Positions 52,044 to 62,306 of a DNA stretch of 64,000 bases are shown here, piece after piece. Each line of letters begins with the position of its first letter. The first letter of the stretch is position 1. The stretch lies in assembly GCF_002159535.1 (NCBI RefSeq), contig NZ_NFIU01000001.1:1-64000 (forward strand), written 5' to 3'. The position numbers were made by a program, and so were the translations under genes. This DNA comes from Olsenella sp. An290. GTDB taxonomy: Bacteria > Actinomycetota > Coriobacteriia > Coriobacteriales > Atopobiaceae. The notes under the pieces were generated by a model. It worked only from the letters and a program-made list of their open reading frames with translations, was not told where the DNA came from and ran no database searches.

Positions 52044-52184
52044 AAGCGTTACTTTGAGCGAGTTTGCTGTGGCGACTCGTCCAAAGTCACGCTTTGGGGG
52101 TCGAAAGCGTTATCTTGGGCGAGTTTGTTGACGTAGCTCACTCGAAGTCACGCTTTGAGTGCGGAAAGCGTGACTTCGAGCGAG
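52044..52184. repeat. 61-bp tandem repeat of hairpins
   Basis: AAGCGTKAYYTYGRGCGAG occurs at 52044, 52105 and 52166, exactly 61 bases apart. Between copies lie inverted forms (AAAGTCACGCTTT at 52083 and CTCGAAGTCACGCTTT at 52141), giving hairpins with eight-base loops; the last is perfect over 16 bp (52141-52156 / 52165-52180). The array ends 39 bases before the acyltransferase start and may fold in its leader. Confidence 0.85.
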
Positions 52185-52222
52185 CTGTCGCCCGACGCAC
52201 GAAGAATCGCGGACGAGAGGGG

Positions 52223-53353
52223 ATGTCCCGCATGCTGGAGACCGCCGCCGCGCGCCGCCCGCGGCAAGCCAACTGGGACCTGCTGCGCGGCCTGAGCATG
52301 CTGCTCGTGGTGGCGGTGCACACGCTGCCCACGCTTCCGCGCTTTCAGGAGTCGCGCCTGGGCGCGGCCGCGGCGGGCTTCTGCATGGTCTGCGACCCAG
52401 TCTTCTTCATGCTGTCGGGCTACTTTGCGATCCGGCCGCTGCGGGGGAGCCTGGGGTCGTACGTGCTCCGAAAGGCGTCGACCGTCCTGATGCCGCTCGT
52501 GGTGTACTCGCTCGTGCTGTACGTGACGCTGGGCTGGCCGTCGCTCAGCCCGGGCGGCTACCTGGCATGTCTTGCCGACTACCTGAGCGGTGGATGGTGG
52601 TTCGTCCCGGCCCTCGTGCCGTTTTTGCTGCTCGCCCCGTTTCTCTACCAGATGCTCGAGGGCCTCGACGATCGCTGGATCAGGCGGCTTGCCGTGCTCT
52701 GCCTCTCTCTGTTTGGCTGGGGCGCCATCTCGCACCTGCTTGCCTCCCTTGCGGGGCTGGTCGGGCGCCCCGGGGTGTCCCGCCTCGTCACCATTGGCAC
52801 CTACTTTGTTCCCACAGAGCCCCTGCGGGGCTACTTCCCCGTCTTTGTGATGGGCTATCTCTACCGGCGTCTCAGCGCGACGCTCTCGGAGAGGGCCCGG
52901 CGCCGCGCCGCGTGCGCCGGGCTCGGGGCGCTCGTGCTGAGCGCGGTTTGCGCGGGGCTCGTCGTCCCCCAGGATGACCCCAACCAGCTCTGGGTGCTCG
53001 CGGCGTTTGGCCTCATGTTTGCGTTTGAGTTCACGTGCATCCCGGAGGGGGCCGCGACGCGCGCGGCCGTGTGGGTGGGGAAGCGCTCCTTCTCGATCTA
53101 CCTGCTTCACTACTATCTCGTCCTCAGGCTTCTCGGCGCCACCCCTGCCTGGACGGGAGCGGCCGCGCTCGTCTCCGACCTCCCGCTGCCCGCGGGCGTG
53201 GCGCTGGCGGCGCTCCTGGTGCTGGGCGTCTTTGCCCTCACGCTGCTGCTCGCCTCCGTGCTTGACCCGCTCGTGCTCGCGCCCGCCCAGAGGCTCTTCG
53301 ACCGCCTCTCCGGCGCCGCGCTGCCCCGCCTCGAGAAACGCGACGTCGCTTAG
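52223..53353 (+). CDS. Membrane acyltransferase (acyltransferase 3 family)
   Basis: A 376-residue integral membrane protein with about ten hydrophobic segments. It opens NWDLLRGLSMLLVVAVHTLPTL, the family signature with the catalytic His in the first helix, then FMLSGYFAIRP, GGWWFVPALVPFLLLAP and IYLLHYYLVLRLLG. The family O-acetylates surface polysaccharides, peptidoglycan or lipids; the acceptor is unknown. Ribosome site GAGAGGGG. It stands alone between lysS and clpC, next to the repeat cluster, so it may be an accessory gene. Confidence 0.9.
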   Translation: MSRMLETAAARRPRQANWDLLRGLSMLLVVAVHTLPTLPRFQESRLGAAAAGFCMVCDPVFFMLSGYFAIRPLRGSLGSYVLRKASTVLMPLVVYSLVLYVTLGWPSLSPGGYLACLADYLSGGWWFVPALVPFLLLAPFLYQMLEGLDDRWIRRLAVLCLSLFGWGAISHLLASLAGLVGRPGVSRLVTIGTYFVPTEPLRGYFPVFVMGYLYRRLSATLSERARRRAACAGLGALVLSAVCAGLVVPQDDPNQLWVLAAFGLMFAFEFTCIPEGAATRAAVWVGKRSFSIYLLHYYLVLRLLGATPAWTGAAALVSDLPLPAGVALAALLVLGVFALTLLLASVLDPLVLAPAQRLFDRLSGAALPRLEKRDVA

Positions 53354-53358
53354 CACGT

Positions 53359-53387
53359 TTGCACCTGGCACGCCGTGGGTACAAACT
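53359..53387 (+). promoter_or_regulatory. Promoter of clpC
   Basis: TTGCAC (53359-53364), 17 bases, CAAACT (53382-53387). The spacer starts inside GCACCTGGCA (53361-53370), a decamer also present at 51914-51923. No CtsR heptad repeat or CIRCE element is seen. Confidence 0.45.
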
Positions 53388-53425
53388 AGTGACGCGAAGG
53401 CATCCGAACAAGAAAGACCCTGCCT

Positions 53426-56011
53426 ATGTTTGAGAAGTTCACCGACAAGGCTCGCAAGGTGATGAGCCTCGCGCAGGACGAGGCCCGCGGCCTCGGCCAG
53501 ATGTACGTTGGCACCGAGCACCTGCTGCTCGCCCTCATCAAGGAGGGCGAGGGCGTCGCCGCGCAGGCGCTGGCCAAGCTCGACGTGACCTACGACGAGA
53601 CGCTCGCCACGGTTCGCGAGCTCACCACAAGCGAGAACGAGCCCGTCCCCGGTGGGCACATCCCCTTCACGCCGCGCGCCAAGCGCGTGCTCGAGGGGGC
53701 CTACCGCGAGACCATGACGCACGGACAGACCTACATCGCCACGGAGCACCTGCTGCTCGGGATCGTCGCCGAGGGCAACGGTCGCGCGATGGACGCCCTG
53801 CGCCAGATGGGCGTCTCCGGGGACGCCGTGCGCAACGCCGTCTCGGACCTCGCGGGCAAGCACCCCGAGACCGCCACGCCCGCCTCGGCGGACGTGCGCG
53901 CCGGCAGCTTCATCGGCGGCCCCGGCCCGCAGCAGCAGGGCGAGGAGGGCTCGGTCCTCGAGCAGTACGGCCGCAACCTCACCAAGCTTGCCGCCGACGG
54001 CAAGCTTGACCCCGTGATCGGCCGTGACCGCGAGATCGAGCGCGTGATGCAGGTCCTCGCGCGCCGCCAGAAGAACAACCCGCTCATCCTGGGCGACCCG
54101 GGCGTGGGCAAGACGGCCATCGTGGAGGGGCTCGCCCAGCTCATCGCGGGCGGCAACGTGCCCGACATCCTGCGCGGCAAGCAGGTCTGGACGCTCGACC
54201 TCGCAAGCCTCGTGGCGGGGTCCAAGTACCGCGGCGAGTTCGAGGAGCGCATGAAGAAGGTCGTCCGCGAGCTCGAGGAGTCGGAGAACGACATCCTCTT
54301 CATCGACGAGATCCACACCGTCATCGGCGCGGGCTCGGCCGAGGGCTCGATCGACGCGGCCTCCATCCTGAAGCCTCCGCTCTCGCGCGGGGAGATCCAG
54401 GTCATCGGCGCCACCACGGCCGAGGAGTACCGCAAGCACATCGAGAAGGACTCAGCGTTCGAGCGCCGCTTCCAGCCCGTGAACATCGGCGAGCCCTCCC
54501 CCGAGGACACCATCAAGATCATCGAGGGCCTCAAGCAGCGCTACGAGCAGCACCACCACGTGCGCTACACCGACGCCGCGATCAAGGCGGCCGTCGCGCT
54601 CTCGAGCCGCTACGTCCAGGACCGGTTCCTCCCGGACAAGGCCATCGACGTGCTCGACGAGGCAGGCGCCCGCACGCGCGTCCACAAGATGTCGCTCCCG
54701 CCCGAGATCGCCCAGACCGACGCCGACCTCGCGCGCGTCCGCGAGGAGAAGTCCGCTGCCGCCGCTGCCCAGGAGTTCGAGGAGGCCGCGCGCCTGCGCG
54801 ACGAGGAGAAGGCGCTCGTCGCCCGCCGCGACGAGCTCGAGGCCTCCTGGCGCGAGGAGCTCGCGGCCAACGTGGTGACCGTGGACGAGGACGACATCGC
54901 CGACGTGGTCTCCTCCATGACTGGCGTGCCCGTCTCCAGCCTCACCGAGGCGGAGGCCTCCAAGCTCCTGCGCTGCGAGGACGTCCTCCACCAGCGCGTC
55001 GTGGGCCAGGACGAGGCCGTGACCAAGGTCGCCAAGGCCATCCGCCGCAGCCGCAGCCCCCTCAAGGACCCGCGCCGCCCCGGCGGCTCGTTCATCTTCC
55101 TCGGCCCCTCGGGCGTGGGCAAGACCGAGCTCGCCAAGGCGCTCGCCGAGTTCCTCTTCGGCTCCGAGGAGGCGCTCATCAGCTTTGACATGTCCGAGTT
55201 CATGGAGAAGCACACCGTCTCCAAGCTCGTGGGCGCCCCTCCCGGATACGTGGGCTACGACGAGGGCGGCGAGCTCACCAAGGCCGTCCGGCGCCGCCCG
55301 TACTCGGTCGTGCTGTTCGACGAGGTCGAGAAGGCCCACCCCGACGTCTTCAACGTCCTGCTCCAGATCCTGGAGGAGGGCCGCCTCACGGACGGCCAGG
55401 GCCGCCACGTGGACTTCTCCAACACCGTCATCATCATGACGTCCAACATCGGCGCGCGCGACATCGCGCAGACCACCACGATGGGCTTCTCCGCCCAGGG
55501 GGCCTCCGGCCTCTCCGACAAGGAGATCACCTCTCGCGTGATGTCCGAGCTCAAGAGGCACTTCCGCCCCGAGTTCCTGAACCGCGTGGACGAGGTCGTG
55601 GTCTTCAAGTCGCTCACCTCCGAGCAGCTCCGCGGCATCGTCGAGCTCATGGTGGCCGACCTGCGCGAGCGCCTCATCACCCAGGGCATGTCCATCGAGC
55701 TCACGGACGCCGCGCGCGACCTTGTGGCCAAGGAGGGGGCCGACCCCATCTACGGCGCTCGCCCGCTGCGCCGCGCCATCCAGACGCTCATCGAGGACCC
55801 GCTCTCCGAGGAGCTGCTGCAGGGCCTCTGGCACAAGGGCGAGATCATTCGCGTGGACGAGAAGGACGGTCAGCTCGTCTTTGAGCACACGACGGGAGAG
55901 ATTCCCGCGCCGCGCCGCCGAGAGCACATGAGCGCCCCGGACCGCTCCGCCCTGCCCGAGCCCTCCCGGGGAGCCCAGGGGGCGGGCGGCCTCAGGGCCG
56001 AGGGAGCCTAG
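53426..56011 (+). CDS. clpC: ATP-dependent Clp protease ATPase subunit ClpC
   Basis: An AAA+ unfoldase for ClpP, 861 residues. It has the double Clp-N repeat (1-143), first ATPase with [13 protein letters not shown] near 222, the UVR coiled region ([24 protein letters not shown], about 450-475) that marks ClpC rather than ClpA, and the second ATPase with [14 protein letters not shown] near 560 followed by the D2 small domain. The last 40 residues are a Pro/Ser/Arg-rich tail. No ctsR or mcsAB genes stand upstream, unlike in Bacillus. Confidence 0.97.
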   Translation: MFEKFTDKARKVMSLAQDEARGLGQMYVGTEHLLLALIKEGEGVAAQALAKLDVTYDETLATVRELTTSENEPVPGGHIPFTPRAKRVLEGAYRETMTHGQTYIATEHLLLGIVAEGNGRAMDALRQMGVSGDAVRNAVSDLAGKHPETATPASADVRAGSFIGGPGPQQQGEEGSVLEQYGRNLTKLAADGKLDPVIGRDREIERVMQVLARRQKNNPLILGDPGVGKTAIVEGLAQLIAGGNVPDILRGKQVWTLDLASLVAGSKYRGEFEERMKKVVRELEESENDILFIDEIHTVIGAGSAEGSIDAASILKPPLSRGEIQVIGATTAEEYRKHIEKDSAFERRFQPVNIGEPSPEDTIKIIEGLKQRYEQHHHVRYTDAAIKAAVALSSRYVQDRFLPDKAIDVLDEAGARTRVHKMSLPPEIAQTDADLARVREEKSAAAAAQEFEEAARLRDEEKALVARRDELEASWREELAANVVTVDEDDIADVVSSMTGVPVSSLTEAEASKLLRCEDVLHQRVVGQDEAVTKVAKAIRRSRSPLKDPRRPGGSFIFLGPSGVGKTELAKALAEFLFGSEEALISFDMSEFMEKHTVSKLVGAPPGYVGYDEGGELTKAVRRRPYSVVLFDEVEKAHPDVFNVLLQILEEGRLTDGQGRHVDFSNTVIIMTSNIGARDIAQTTTMGFSAQGASGLSDKEITSRVMSELKRHFRPEFLNRVDEVVVFKSLTSEQLRGIVELMVADLRERLITQGMSIELTDAARDLVAKEGADPIYGARPLRRAIQTLIEDPLSEELLQGLWHKGEIIRVDEKDGQLVFEHTTGEIPAPRRREHMSAPDRSALPEPSRGAQGAGGLRAEGA

Positions 56012-56126
56012 CGTTTCGGGGACGGGGCGCGGGCGCGCCCCGTCCCTCGCCCGGGCCGGTCGCACGATATACTGCAAGGCGAGAAGAACGCCGGCCCCGA
56101 CGGCCGGCTGAGACGAAGGGTCGCCC

Positions 56127-57206
56127 ATGGAGACTTCTCAGCTGGATACCAGTGCCGCCGAGCGCGAGCAGCGCTACCAGGACGCCGTGCGCAACACGGC
56201 CCCCGGGACCCCCTTGCGCGTTGCCCTGGACATGATCTTGGCGGGGCACCTGGGGGCCCTCATCTGCGTCGGCGACACCGAGAACGTGCTCGCCGCCGGA
56301 GACGACGGCTTCAAGCTCGACGTCTCCTTCACGGCCAACCGCCTCTTCGAGCTCTGCAAGATGGACGGGGCCGTGGTCGTGGACCGCGACCTCACCAAGA
56401 TCTTGCGCGCCAACTACCATCTCAACCCGGACCCGTCGCTGCCCACCTCGGAGACGGGCACGCGCCACCGCACTGCCGCGCGCATGAGCCTGCTCACCAA
56501 GGCCATGGTGGTGTCGGTGTCCTCGCGCCGCTCGGTGGTGAACGTCTACGTCGACGGCAAGGGCTTCCAGATCAAGAGCGTGAGCGACCTGCTCACCACG
56601 GTCAACCAGCTCACGGTTGCCATGCAGAACACGCGCTCGCAGCTCGACCGGAGCCTGCTGCGCCTCACGAGCCTCGAGCTCGACAACGTGGTCACGCTCG
56701 GGGACCTCACGAACATCTTCTACCTCTTCGAGGTTCTTCTCAGCGCGGGAGGCGAGCTCAACGGCTGCATCGTCCAGCTTGGCCGCGAGGGGAAGATCGC
56801 TCAGATGCAGCGCGACGAGTACCTGGCCGGCGTCGACGAGGCCTACACGCTCATGATTCGCGACTACGCCGCGGACTCCTCCGAGGAGGCCGCGCGCGAG
56901 GTGCGCCGCAACCTGCACGACACCGTCAACACCCAGCTGCGCTCGGCCAAGACCGTGGCCAAGATCCTCGGCTTCACCGACGACCGCGGCGAGGACTCCA
57001 TCATGACGCCGCTCGGGCTGCGCACGCTCTCCCGCGTGCCCGTGGTCCGCGAGGGCATGGCCGACAAGATCGTGGACGAGTACGGCTCGCTCCAGGAGGT
57101 GCTCGAGGCCGTGGACGACGACCCCTCGCGCCTTGGCAAGATCGGCGTCAAGAACCCCGACGTGCTGGCCAACAGCCTGCATCGCATGTGGGGAAAGGGG
57201 GAGTGA
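56127..57206 (+). CDS. disA: DNA integrity scanning protein DisA, diadenylate cyclase
   Basis: Makes cyclic di-AMP and halts on branched DNA. The 359-residue protein has the DAC domain with DGAVVVDRD (80-88) and GTRHRTAAR (111-119), the helical linker, and a C-terminal helix-hairpin-helix domain (YGSLQEVLEAVDDDPSRLGKIG). Complete. TATACT (56068-56073) and an AGGCGAGAAGAAC motif copy (56077-56089) precede it, so it has its own likely promoter after clpC. The stop overlaps the ispD start (TGATG). Confidence 0.96.
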   Translation: METSQLDTSAAEREQRYQDAVRNTAPGTPLRVALDMILAGHLGALICVGDTENVLAAGDDGFKLDVSFTANRLFELCKMDGAVVVDRDLTKILRANYHLNPDPSLPTSETGTRHRTAARMSLLTKAMVVSVSSRRSVVNVYVDGKGFQIKSVSDLLTTVNQLTVAMQNTRSQLDRSLLRLTSLELDNVVTLGDLTNIFYLFEVLLSAGGELNGCIVQLGREGKIAQMQRDEYLAGVDEAYTLMIRDYAADSSEEAAREVRRNLHDTVNTQLRSAKTVAKILGFTDDRGEDSIMTPLGLRTLSRVPVVREGMADKIVDEYGSLQEVLEAVDDDPSRLGKIGVKNPDVLANSLHRMWGKGE

Positions 57207-57976
57207 TGGGCGCCGGCTCGCCCGCCCCCGCCCCGTGCGCCGCACCCGAGCTCCTGGGGACGCCCGGCGAGGGCGCGGACACCTGCGCCGTCATCGTGGC
57301 GGGCGGCACCGGCGAGCGGTTCGGCGACCCGCGCGGCAAGCAGTTCGTGGAGCTCTGCGGGCTGCCGCTCATGTGCTGGCCGCTCATGGCGTTTGACCGG
57401 GCGCCCTCGGTGGGGTCGCTCGTGGTGGTCTGCGCGCCCGAGCGCGCGGCAGAGGTCACAGGAGACGTCCTTGCGCGGCTCTCCCTCGCAAAGCCCGTGA
57501 CGATCGCGCCCTCGGGCGCGACGCGCCAGGCCTCCGTGCTCTCCGGCCTTGCGTTCGTGCCCCGTGAGCTCGAGTACGTGGCCGTGCATGACGCCGCGCG
57601 GCCCCTCGTCGAGGTCGAGGCGATCGAGCGCGTCGTCGGCGCGGTCCGGGCGGACGCGTCGCTTGCCGGCGCCATCCTGGCCACGCGCTGCACCGATACG
57701 CTCAAGCTCGTCGAGGGCGACACGATCGTCGCCACGCCGGACCGCTCCTTCTACTGGGCGGCCCAGACGCCGCAGGTCTTCCGCCGGCGCACGCTGCTCG
57801 CCGCGCACAAGGCCGCCGCGCATGACGAGTACCAGGGCACCGACGACGCCTCGCTCGTGGAGCGCGTGGGCGGGCGCGTCCGCGTGGTGGAGTCCACGCG
57901 CGACAACATCAAGGTGACCCTGCCCGAGGACCTGGCCCTTGCCGAGGCCACCCTCGAGCGGCGTCTGCTCGGCTGA
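57206..57976 (+). CDS. ispD: 2-C-methyl-D-erythritol 4-phosphate cytidylyltransferase
   Basis: Third enzyme of the non-mevalonate isoprenoid pathway. The 256-residue protein has a short N-terminal extension, then VIVAGGTGERFGDPRGKQF (CTP-binding, usually GxGxRxxxxxPKQ; here the usual PKQ reads PRGKQ, one residue longer), SGATRQASVLSGL, VAVHDAARPL and DDASLVER. Coupled to disA by a one-base overlap and followed 13 bases later by ispF. Confidence 0.95.
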   Translation: MGAGSPAPAPCAAPELLGTPGEGADTCAVIVAGGTGERFGDPRGKQFVELCGLPLMCWPLMAFDRAPSVGSLVVVCAPERAAEVTGDVLARLSLAKPVTIAPSGATRQASVLSGLAFVPRELEYVAVHDAARPLVEVEAIERVVGAVRADASLAGAILATRCTDTLKLVEGDTIVATPDRSFYWAAQTPQVFRRRTLLAAHKAAAHDEYQGTDDASLVERVGGRVRVVESTRDNIKVTLPEDLALAEATLERRLLG

Positions 57977-57989
57977 GAAGGGACCCCGC

Positions 57990-58466
57990 ATGCTAAGAAT
58001 TGGACACGGCTTTGACGTGCACGCCTTTGCGGAGGGGCGCCGGCTCGTTCTGGGCGGCGTCGACGTGCCGAGCGAGCGCGGCCTCGCGGGCCACTCGGAC
58101 GCGGACGTCGTCGCGCACGCGCTCATGGACGCCGTGCTCGGTGCCCTGCGCGAGGGGGACATCGGCAGGCTCTTCCCGGACACCGACCCCGCCTACGAGG
58201 GCGCCGACTCGCTCGCGCTGATGCGCCGCGTGGCGGGGCTCGCCTGCGAGCGCGGCTGGCGCGTGGCAGACGCCGACTGCACCATCGCCGCGCAGGCGCC
58301 CAAGCTCGCGCCGTACCGCGAGGAGATGCGCGCCAACATGGCCGCGGCCCTCGGCGTCCCCGTCGAGGCGGTGGGCGTCAAGGCCACCACCACGGAGCGC
58401 CTCGGCTTCGTGGGCCGCGAGGAGGGCATCGCCGCCTGGGCCGTGGTCCTGCTGGAGCGCGCGTAG
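57990..58466 (+). CDS. ispF: 2-C-methyl-D-erythritol 2,4-cyclodiphosphate synthase
   Basis: The 158-residue enzyme opens with the zinc-binding IGHGFDVHAF, then LAGHSDADVVAHALMDAVLGAL, GRLFPDTDPAYEGADS and the C-terminal GVKATTTERLGFVGREEGIAA. All signatures of IspF are present and the length is standard. It completes an ispD-ispF pair. Confidence 0.97.
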   Translation: MLRIGHGFDVHAFAEGRRLVLGGVDVPSERGLAGHSDADVVAHALMDAVLGALREGDIGRLFPDTDPAYEGADSLALMRRVAGLACERGWRVADADCTIAAQAPKLAPYREEMRANMAAALGVPVEAVGVKATTTERLGFVGREEGIAAWAVVLLERA

Positions 58467-58531
58467 GGCGCCCCCGCGCGACCTCGCGTCCCGCGGGCCG
58501 GCCCGGGGTCCCGCGCCGCGGCGACCCGACG

Positions 58532-58558
58532 GTTCTTGTCGCCCGCCGGCGCTATACT
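58532..58558 (+). promoter_or_regulatory. Promoter region of cysS
   Basis: TATACT is at 58553-58558. The -35 region is occupied by the recurrent motif in the form GTTCTTGTCGCCC (58532-58544); no good separate -35 is seen. Confidence 0.5.
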
Positions 58559-58597
58559 GGTCGGACGACACGACACCAGAGACGCCAAGGAGCACCC

Positions 58598-60076
<1,479 letters not shown>

Positions 60077-60078
60077 CC

Positions 60079-61008
60079 ATGGCGCGCAACCAGTCACGCA
60101 CGCCCGGGCGCGACCCGCGCCCGGGGAAGGGACGCGCCGCCCGTCCGGCCACGGGAAGGGGCGCGCGGGGCACTAAGGGCCGTGCGGTCGGGCCCCGCCC
60201 GGGCGGTCGGGGCGGAGCGCGTCCCGGCGCCGCCCCGCGCCGCGACGCCCGCGAGCGCGGCGACCTCATCGAGGGGCGTCGCGCCGTCGAGGAGGCGCTG
60301 GCCTGCGGGATGCCGCTGCGCTCGGCGCTCGTGCAGGAGCGCTCCGGCGAGCGCGACCAGACGCTCGAGGCCCTGGCCCGTCGCCTCGACGAGGCCGGGG
60401 TGCCCGTGGAGCGCGTGCCGCGCGCCCGTCTTGACGCGCTCTCGAGCCATGGCGCCCACCAGGGCGTGGTCGTGCGCACGCGCCCGTTCGAGTACGCCGA
60501 GCTCTCCGACGTGATCGCCGCGGCGGGAGAGGGGCCGGCCCTCGTGGTGGTGCTCGATCACGTGACCGATCAGGGAAACTTTGGCGCCATCGTGCGCACG
60601 GCCGAGGTCGTGGGCGCGGCGGGCGTCGTCGTGGCCAAGGCGCGCTCGGCCTCGGTGGGGGCGGGCGCGTACAAGACCTCCGCAGGTGCTGTCATGCACC
60701 TGCCCATCGCCCAGGTGCCCAACCTTGCCCGGGCGCTCGAGCAGCTCAAGCAGGCGGGGTTTTGGGCCTGCGCCGCCACGGAGCACGCGCGCGAGGACGT
60801 CTGGCACGCGCCTCTGGGCGGGCGCCTGGCGCTTGTGATGGGCTCGGAGGGGGAGGGCATCTCGCGCCTTGTGGCCGAGACCTGCGACTTCTCGTGCCGC
60901 CTGCCGCAGCGTGGGCGGGTGGAGTCGCTCAACGTGGCCCAGGCCACGACGGTGCTCTGCTACGAGTGGCTGCGCCGCGTCGAGCTGGGGGACGGAAGCG
61001 ATGCCTAG
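60079..61008 (+). CDS. rlmB: 23S rRNA (guanosine-2'-O-)-methyltransferase RlmB family
   Basis: SPOUT methyltransferase of 309 residues. The first roughly 60 residues are a very basic Arg/Gly/Pro tail. Then come the TrmH substrate-binding domain (IEGRRAVEEAL, LSSHGAHQGVV) and the knotted catalytic part with VLDHVTDQGNFGAIVRTAE, LVMGSEGEGISRLV and LPQRGRVESLNVAQA. The order cysS-rlmB-yacP matches that of B. subtilis except that the mini-RNase III gene is absent. Confidence 0.93.
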   Translation: MARNQSRTPGRDPRPGKGRAARPATGRGARGTKGRAVGPRPGGRGGARPGAAPRRDARERGDLIEGRRAVEEALACGMPLRSALVQERSGERDQTLEALARRLDEAGVPVERVPRARLDALSSHGAHQGVVVRTRPFEYAELSDVIAAAGEGPALVVVLDHVTDQGNFGAIVRTAEVVGAAGVVVAKARSASVGAGAYKTSAGAVMHLPIAQVPNLARALEQLKQAGFWACAATEHAREDVWHAPLGGRLALVMGSEGEGISRLVAETCDFSCRLPQRGRVESLNVAQATTVLCYEWLRRVELGDGSDA

Positions 61009-61546
61009 CGCCCCCTCGACGCGCGAGCTTCTGGTGGTGGACGGCTACAACGTGCTCCACAAGTCCGCGCGCTACCTTGCCCGCGCGGACGAGACCTCCG
61101 AGGGCGACCCCTTCGAGCAGGCTCGCGAGCTCCTGATCTCCGACGTGGCGGCCTATGCCAAGGGGCGGTTCAACCCGGTCGTCGTCTTTGACGCGGCGGG
61201 AAACGTCTCCCCGGAGCGCCCCGACCTCTCGCGGGCGGGCGTGCGCGTGATCTTCTCGGCGGCCGGCGAGTCAGCCGACGCGGTGATCGAGCGCCTGGTG
61301 ACCGAGGCGCGCCTGGCCCCTCGGGCCGTGACCGTGGTGACCTCGGACCGCACCATCCGGGCCACGGTGGGCGGCGTGCCCGTGACGCGCGTCTCGAGCG
61401 ACGTGCTCGTGGCGGATGTGGGCGCGCTCGCCGCGGAGTACGAGCGAGAGAACGCCGCGCGGCAGACGCAGCACATGCGTCTTGAGGACCGCATCGACCC
61501 CGCCGCCCGCGAGAGGCTCTGGAAGATTCTTCGCGGCGAGTCCTGA
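61001..61546 (+). CDS. NYN domain ribonuclease-like protein (YacP/Rae1 family)
   Basis: A 181-residue NYN (PIN-like) protein: LLVVDGYNVLHKSARYL holds the first catalytic Asp, VVVFDAAGN the next, and ESADAVIERLV and VVTSDRTIRATV the further acidic residues. In B. subtilis the relative Rae1 (YacP) cleaves mRNA in the ribosome A site. The start overlaps the end of rlmB by eight bases, so translation is coupled. A C-terminal helical tail is typical. Confidence 0.93.
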   Translation: MPSAPSTRELLVVDGYNVLHKSARYLARADETSEGDPFEQARELLISDVAAYAKGRFNPVVVFDAAGNVSPERPDLSRAGVRVIFSAAGESADAVIERLVTEARLAPRAVTVVTSDRTIRATVGGVPVTRVSSDVLVADVGALAAEYERENAARQTQHMRLEDRIDPAARERLWKILRGES

Positions 61547-61613
61547 CGGGGCAAGGGCGGCCGTTACCTTTGCCGGTCCTGTCGGCCCCGCCAAAGAGGG
61601 CGGGCGATCGTGC

Positions 61614-61642
61614 TTCTCGCCCGACGCGGGACACGCTATGAT
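61614..61642 (+). promoter_or_regulatory. Promoter of tRNA-Thr (TGT)
   Basis: TTCTCG (61614-61619), 17 bases, TATGAT (61637-61642), ten bases before the tRNA. The -35 is part of a recurrent motif copy, GTGCTTCTCGCCC (61610-61622). Confidence 0.6.
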
Positions 61643-61652
61643 GGGACGACCC

Positions 61653-61727
61653 GCCGGTATGGCTCAATGGCAGAGCAACGGTTTTGTAAACCGTGGGTTG
61701 GGGGTTCGACTCCCTCTACCGGCTCCA
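61653..61727 (+). tRNA. tRNA-Thr (TGT)
   Basis: Acceptor GCCGGTA pairs TACCGGC, anticodon stem ACGGT/ACCGT with loop TTTGTAA (TGT), T loop TTCGACT, CCA encoded. Confidence 0.96.
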
Positions 61728-61735
61728 GAGGCTTA

Positions 61736-61772
61736 AGCGAGGCCGCGGCGATGTCGTCGCGGCCTCGCTCTT
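61736..61772 (+). terminator. Terminator after tRNA-Thr (TGT)
   Basis: AGCGAGGCCGCG (61736-61747) pairs CGCGGCCTCGCT (61758-61769), then CTT. Twelve-bp perfect stem. Confidence 0.75.
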
Positions 61773-61867
61773 AGGCCTCCAACTGTCATCCTGCCGAGTT
61801 TTACCCCCTGTGAGCTGGGAATGTGTTGGACTCGTGATGATGGATACGCCCGGCGACGGGGTATACG

Positions 61868-61896
61868 TTGACAAGTTTTTTGACACGTCGTAATCT
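61868..61896 (+). promoter_or_regulatory. Promoter of the Tyr-Thr-Met tRNA block and possibly tuf
   Basis: TTGACA (61868-61873), 17 bases including a T-rich run, TAATCT (61891-61896). The best -35 in the window. The tRNA block starts about 50 bases downstream. Confidence 0.85.
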
Positions 61897-61947
61897 GTTT
61901 TCCGCCCGCGAGGGAGTACGAGCTTCGCAGGTGTCTGAAAACGGAAT

Positions 61948-62031
61948 GGGGATGTGGCACAGCGGCAACTGCGGCGGACTGTAAATCCGCTCCCTCTGGG
62001 TTCCTTGGTTCGAGTCCAAGCATCCCCACCA
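61948..62031 (+). tRNA. tRNA-Tyr (GTA)
   Basis: Acceptor GGGGATG pairs CATCCCC, anticodon loop CTGTAAA (GTA), long class II variable arm, T loop TTCGAGT, CCA encoded. Confidence 0.96.
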
Positions 62032-62034
62032 TTC

Positions 62035-62110
62035 GCCCGTGTAGCTCAGTCGGTAGAGCACTTCGTTGGTAACGAAGAGGTCACCGGTTCAAATCCGGTC
62101 GCGGGCTCCA
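62035..62110 (+). tRNA. tRNA-Thr (GGT)
   Basis: Acceptor GCCCGTG pairs CGCGGGC (one G-T pair), anticodon loop TTGGTAA (GGT), T loop TTCAAAT, CCA encoded. Three bases after tRNA-Tyr. Confidence 0.97.
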
Positions 62111-62137
62111 TCTTCCGTTTCAGGCGCAAGGCACCAT

Positions 62138-62214
62138 GCCGGTGTAGCTCAGTTGGTTAGAGCACGCGGCTCATACCCGCGATGTCACTGGTTCGAGTCC
62201 AGTCACCGGTACCA
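62138..62214 (+). tRNA. tRNA-Met (CAT), elongator
   Basis: Acceptor GCCGGTG pairs CACCGGT, anticodon loop CTCATAC (CAT), stem CGCGG/CCGCG. The three consecutive G-C pairs of initiator tRNA are not present, so elongator is favoured. CCA encoded. Confidence 0.93.
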
Positions 62215-62216
62215 GA

Positions 62217-62254
62217 GTTCTTGGCGGCGCTTCGGCGCCGCTTGGCATAAGAAC
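62217..62254 (+). promoter_or_regulatory. Hairpin in the tuf leader
   Basis: GCGGCGC, loop TTCG, GCGCCGC (62224-62241), enclosed by GTTCTT (62217) and AAGAAC (62249). It may be a processing or partial termination site between the tRNA block and tuf. Confidence 0.55.
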
Positions 62255-62306
62255 GAAGTAAGTCTATGGGTCGGCCGAACAGGTTGGTTCCAAAAGGAGG
62301 ATGGCA

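Noticed and set aside
53354-53425. CtsR or HspR operator before clpC
   Set aside because: No tandem heptad typical of CtsR and no CTTGAGT inverted repeat typical of HspR is present.
61728-61947. Small open frames of 60-100 codons between tRNA-Thr and tRNA-Tyr
   Set aside because: They run across tRNA genes, the terminator and the promoter, and lack ribosome sites.
62138-62214. Initiator tRNA-Met
   Set aside because: The anticodon stem lacks the three consecutive G-C pairs typical of initiators; it was called elongator.
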